Shown piece by piece: positions 39,752 to 41,606 of a stretch of DNA of 41,606 bases (within the stretch, counting starts at the first letter, position 1; every line of letters starts with the position of its first letter). The stretch is taken from the NCBI GenBank assembly GCA_964424585.1, contig CAYRJD010000005.1, forward strand, positions 1 through 41,606, in the 5' to 3' direction. This stretch comes from CAYRJD01 sp964424585. GTDB taxonomy: Bacteria; Actinomycetota; Acidimicrobiia; Acidimicrobiales; Poriferisodalaceae. The position numbers and the translations under genes are program-made. The notes below the pieces were generated by a model. It saw only the letters and a program-made list of their open reading frames with translations. It made no database searches and was not told the origin of the DNA.

Positions 39752-40795
39752 GTGTCTGCAGTCACCATTGTCGTTTGCGGGGCGGCGCCGTCGATCCGAG
39801 GCCGGGTGGTCGCGGGCCTGCGAGCCGCCGGAGTTGACGCGGTTGGAACGACTGAGATGCGCGTCGGCGACGCCGAGGCGGTCGTGGTGCTGCCCACGCA
39901 GCCAGCGACAGATGCGGCGCGGCTGGCTGACGTGCTAGATGAGTCGACGCGCCTTGCGCACGTGACGCTGGTTTCGAGCGCGTGCGTCTACGGGGCGTGG
40001 CCGCACAATCCGGTGCCTCTGGGCGAGCAAGCCGATGCGCGTCCCAACCCGCAGGCCGCGTTCGCGGCGGGCTACGCGGAATCTGAGCGCTTGGTGTTTG
40101 AGTGGCAGGCACGTGAGGGCCGAGCGGCTGCGGTGCTGCGCGCAGCGCCGGTCGTGGCGACGAGCGGAGTGGACGTGCTGGGCGAGACCGCGCTGGCGGC
40201 GACGCCGGCGCGCAGCGGGAGGGGCGACCCACCTGCGCAGTTCTTGCTGGTAGACGACTTGGTGAGCGCAGCGGTGCTGGCGGCGCGCGAGCGAATGGAC
40301 GGCGTGTTCAACGTCGCGCCCGACGGCTGGCTTGAGGCGCGCGAGCTACGGAGGCTGCTGGGCACGCGGCCCAAGGGACGTCTGCCGCTGCATCTGTCGC
40401 ACTGGCTCGATCGTTACCTGCGCCGACGACTGGGGCACGACGCGTTGACCGGGTATCTGCCCTACATTCGTTTTCCTTGGGTCGTGAGCAACCAGCGTCT
40501 GCGCGAGTTGGGGTGGCAACCCCGCTACGGCAACGACCAGGCATTTGTTGCTGCCGACGAAGGCATGCCGTGGGACGACCTCAACGCGTCGCAGCGGCAG
40601 GTGCTGGCGCTGGTGCTGTCGAGCCTGCTGGTGGTTGGCGTTGCCGTGGGCGCGATGTTTTGGGTGCGATATCTGCTTCGTCGACGCCGCAAGGCAGTTT
40701 CGCCGTCGCAACGCGGCTCGACGAGAACGGCGACAGCAGCTAAAGTGCGTCAACGCTGCCGAGGGCTGATCGCGAAGAGAAGTGATTTGACATGA
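39752..40795 (+). CDS. NAD-dependent epimerase/dehydratase-like protein with C-terminal membrane anchor
   Basis: 347 residues. An extended-SDR-like fold is visible: VTIVVCGAAPSIRGRVVAGL at the N-terminus (a Gly-poor variant of the GxxGxxG motif), VTLVSSACVYGAWPHNPVPLGE, the YAESERLVFEW stretch with Tyr but without the usual YxxxK (it is YAESE), then FLLVDDLVSAAVLAA and DGVFNVAPDG. The active-site Lys appears replaced by Glu. The last 80 residues add a helix, LALVLSSLLVVGVAVGAMFWVRYLL, and a basic tail. The start is GTG 39752 after the zincin-like promoter; GTG 39716 is an alternative. The product and substrate are unknown. Confidence 0.7.
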   Translation: MSAVTIVVCGAAPSIRGRVVAGLRAAGVDAVGTTEMRVGDAEAVVVLPTQPATDAARLADVLDESTRLAHVTLVSSACVYGAWPHNPVPLGEQADARPNPQAAFAAGYAESERLVFEWQAREGRAAAVLRAAPVVATSGVDVLGETALAATPARSGRGDPPAQFLLVDDLVSAAVLAARERMDGVFNVAPDGWLEARELRRLLGTRPKGRLPLHLSHWLDRYLRRRLGHDALTGYLPYIRFPWVVSNQRLRELGWQPRYGNDQAFVAADEGMPWDDLNASQRQVLALVLSSLLVVGVAVGAMFWVRYLLRRRRKAVSPSQRGSTRTATAAKVRQRCRGLIAKRSDLT

Positions 40796-41250
40796 GTTCG
40801 CACGACCACCCCGAGCAGCCTTATGGAGACGACAGTTCCGGCGACTTCCGCGGCGGCGGTGCTCACAGACCGAACCGCCGCCAGTGGCCTCGGCGGGGAG
40901 TTGGAACGGCGCGGCGTTCGGCTGCTGCTCCGCCGGCCAGCAGTGGCCAGAAAGCGGCGGCGATCCTCTTGGCGCTGCTCTCGTGGGTCGCACTCATCGT
41001 TGGTATCGGGCTGTGGCTGTCTCAGAACCGAGGAGGAGGCATCGCGCTGTGGGTTGTGGCTGGAGTGGTCGGGCTGATCGGCCTCACCAGCCCGGGCACG
41101 AGCAACCTGAGCGCCGCTGCGGCAAGTACATCAATGGTCGTCGCCTTCCGGCTGCTGCTCTTTGTGCTGGCGCTGATCGTCGTGGTTGCCATCGGTCAGG
41201 CAATCATTGGCGGGATCGTCGACGGCGTCAAAACCAACGCCGGCTTCTAG
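40792..41250 (+). CDS. Multi-pass small membrane protein
   Basis: 152 residues. A hydrophilic His/Gly/Arg-rich N-terminus (to about 50) precedes three hydrophobic helices: AAAILLALLSWVALIVGIGLWL, GIALWVVAGVVGLIGLTS and VVAFRLLLFVLALIVVVAIGQAII. The family is not recognised. The ATG overlaps the epimerase-like stop by 4 nt, so the two are co-translated and the epimerase-like protein is also membrane anchored. Confidence 0.75.
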   Translation: MSSHDHPEQPYGDDSSGDFRGGGAHRPNRRQWPRRGVGTARRSAAAPPASSGQKAAAILLALLSWVALIVGIGLWLSQNRGGGIALWVVAGVVGLIGLTSPGTSNLSAAAASTSMVVAFRLLLFVLALIVVVAIGQAIIGGIVDGVKTNAGF

Positions 41251-41280
41251 CAGCGCCAACCATCAGCCGGAGCCGCATTC

Positions 41281-41360
41281 CTAGTGCGGCCGTCCCCCCT
41301 CTGGTGCGGTCGTCCCCCTTCTAGTGCCGCCGTCCCCCTCGTAGTGCGGCCGTGTGTCAC
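41281..41360 (+). repeat. 20-bp tandem repeat array, four units
   Basis: Units at 41281, 41301, 41321 and 41341 begin CTAGTGCGGCCGTC, CTGGTGCGGTCGTC, CTAGTGCCGCCGTC and GTAGTGCGGCCGTG. The first three end in CCCCCT/C-rich runs; the fourth diverges after 13 nt. There are no spacers, so it is not a CRISPR array. Confidence 0.85.
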
Positions 41361-41364
41361 TTAG

Positions 41365-41446
41365 TTGCAGTTGTGCGCGAGTCGATTGCAGTGGTGCGCG
41401 ACCACCTTGCGATTGTGCGCGGGTCGGTTGCGAGTGCGCGTCTTGG
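41365..41446 (+). repeat. 21-bp tandem repeat array, four units
   Basis: Units at 41365, 41386, 41407 and 41428: TTGCAGTTGTGCGCGAGTCGA, with later copies TTGCAGTGGTGCGCG..., TTGCGATTGTGCGCG... and a last one shortened by 2 nt. It follows the 20-bp array directly and shares the GTGCG core with it. Confidence 0.8.
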
Positions 41447-41449
41447 TGA

Positions 41450-41480
41450 TAGTGTCCGAGCGAGCAGCCTGCCGCGAGGA
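41450..41480 (+). promoter_or_regulatory. Promoter and ribosome-binding site of the AAA ATPase gene
   Basis: TAGTGT (41450-41455) is a -10. TTGCGA (41428-41433), the start of the last 21-bp repeat, is a possible -35 at 16 nt spacing. GAGGA (41476-41480) is a Shine-Dalgarno 5 nt before ATG 41486. Confidence 0.4.
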
Positions 41481-41485
41481 ACACG

Positions 41486-41606
41486 ATGTCGCTAGAGCAT
41501 CTAGAGCGCAAGACGCCATTTCGACCTTCCTTCGGCAAGGTCGTCGGCCCTGAGCTAGTTGGGCGCGAGCGTCACGTCCAGGTGCTGACAGACCGCGCAA
41601 CGGGAG
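41486..41606 (+). CDS. AAA-type ATP-binding protein, 5' end only
   Basis: The first 40 codons are visible before the window ends. The sequence KTPFRPSFGKVVGPELVGRERHVQVL resembles the opening of a family of actinobacterial AAA ATPases (pattern NPFTPSFGxxPPxLxGRdxxl) that precedes the P-loop. No Walker motif is reached within the window, so this call rests only on the N-terminal pattern. Confidence 0.6.
   Translation, partial: MSLEHLERKTPFRPSFGKVVGPELVGRERHVQVLTDRATG

Noticed and set aside
41281..41446. Possible CRISPR array
   Set aside because: Units of 20 and 21 bp are directly adjacent with no unique spacers and no cas genes nearby; they are plain tandem repeats.

Overview
The window is high-G+C bacterial DNA holding the chromosomal replication-origin neighbourhood of an actinobacterium. 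The core order rpmH-rnpA-yidD-yidC-jag/khpB, rsmG-parA-parB, dnaA-oriC-dnaN-recF-dciA-gyrB-gyrA is complete. The flanking families are typical of Actinomycetota: CarD, DUF5318, DUF6049, MurJ plus an extracytoplasmic-tailed pseudokinase, a CwlM-like protein, DUF3566, an EtfD-like Fe-S oxidoreductase and a bifunctional-type dCTP deaminase. A deep-branching class such as Acidimicrobiia is my inference, based on short or degenerate versions of several of these proteins. I cannot prove it from the window. No insertion sequence, prophage, intein or CRISPR array was seen.

Layout. 1-753 is the 3' part of an unidentified Cys-containing protein. 822-5313 carries gpmA, a PII protein, a cyclic-nucleotide-binding protein, an EtfD-like membrane Fe-S oxidoreductase and dcd. 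A tRNA-Gly follows at 5367-5437. 5502-10522 (minus strand) is the rpsF-ssb-rpsR-rplI-dnaB cluster, headed by a degenerate penicillin-binding-protein-like gene and ended by a small membrane protein. 10590-20843 (plus strand) runs pcnB, DUF5318, carD, a shortened DUF6049 protein, murJ, degV, a pseudokinase, a small membrane protein, trxB, trxA and a CwlM-like pseudo-amidase. This block is head-on to a fork leaving oriC at about 28.6 kb. 20844-21044 is an unusual non-coding stretch with DnaA boxes and a large inverted repeat. 21045-26573 is the parB-parA block (parS beside it), rsmG, then khpB, a separate Jag_N gene, yidC, yidD, rnpA and rpmH. 26905-36093 is dnaA, oriC, dnaN, recF, dciA, gyrB and gyrA. 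36107-41250 holds small membrane genes, tRNA-Ile, an oxidoreductase, a zincin-like protein without its zinc motif, an epimerase-like protein and another membrane protein. Two adjacent tandem-repeat arrays (41281-41446) precede the start of an AAA-type ATPase gene cut by the window end.

How the genes work together. The region couples initiation (DnaA, DnaN, DnaB, DciA, SSB, RecF), topology (gyrase), segregation (ParA/ParB/parS), membrane insertion (YidC/YidD with RnpA and L34) and cell-wall control (MurJ, pseudokinase, CwlM-like, PBP-like, DUF6049). A recurring theme is loss of catalytic motifs in the wall-associated enzymes and in the zincin.

A second theme is transcription layout. At twelve genes a TANNNT -10 hexamer lies only 6-9 nt before the start codon, the spacing expected for leaderless mRNAs. 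This pattern was used to choose several starts. Ribosomal-protein and replication genes (rpsF, rpmH, dnaA, dnaN, trxA, carD) instead show Shine-Dalgarno sequences.
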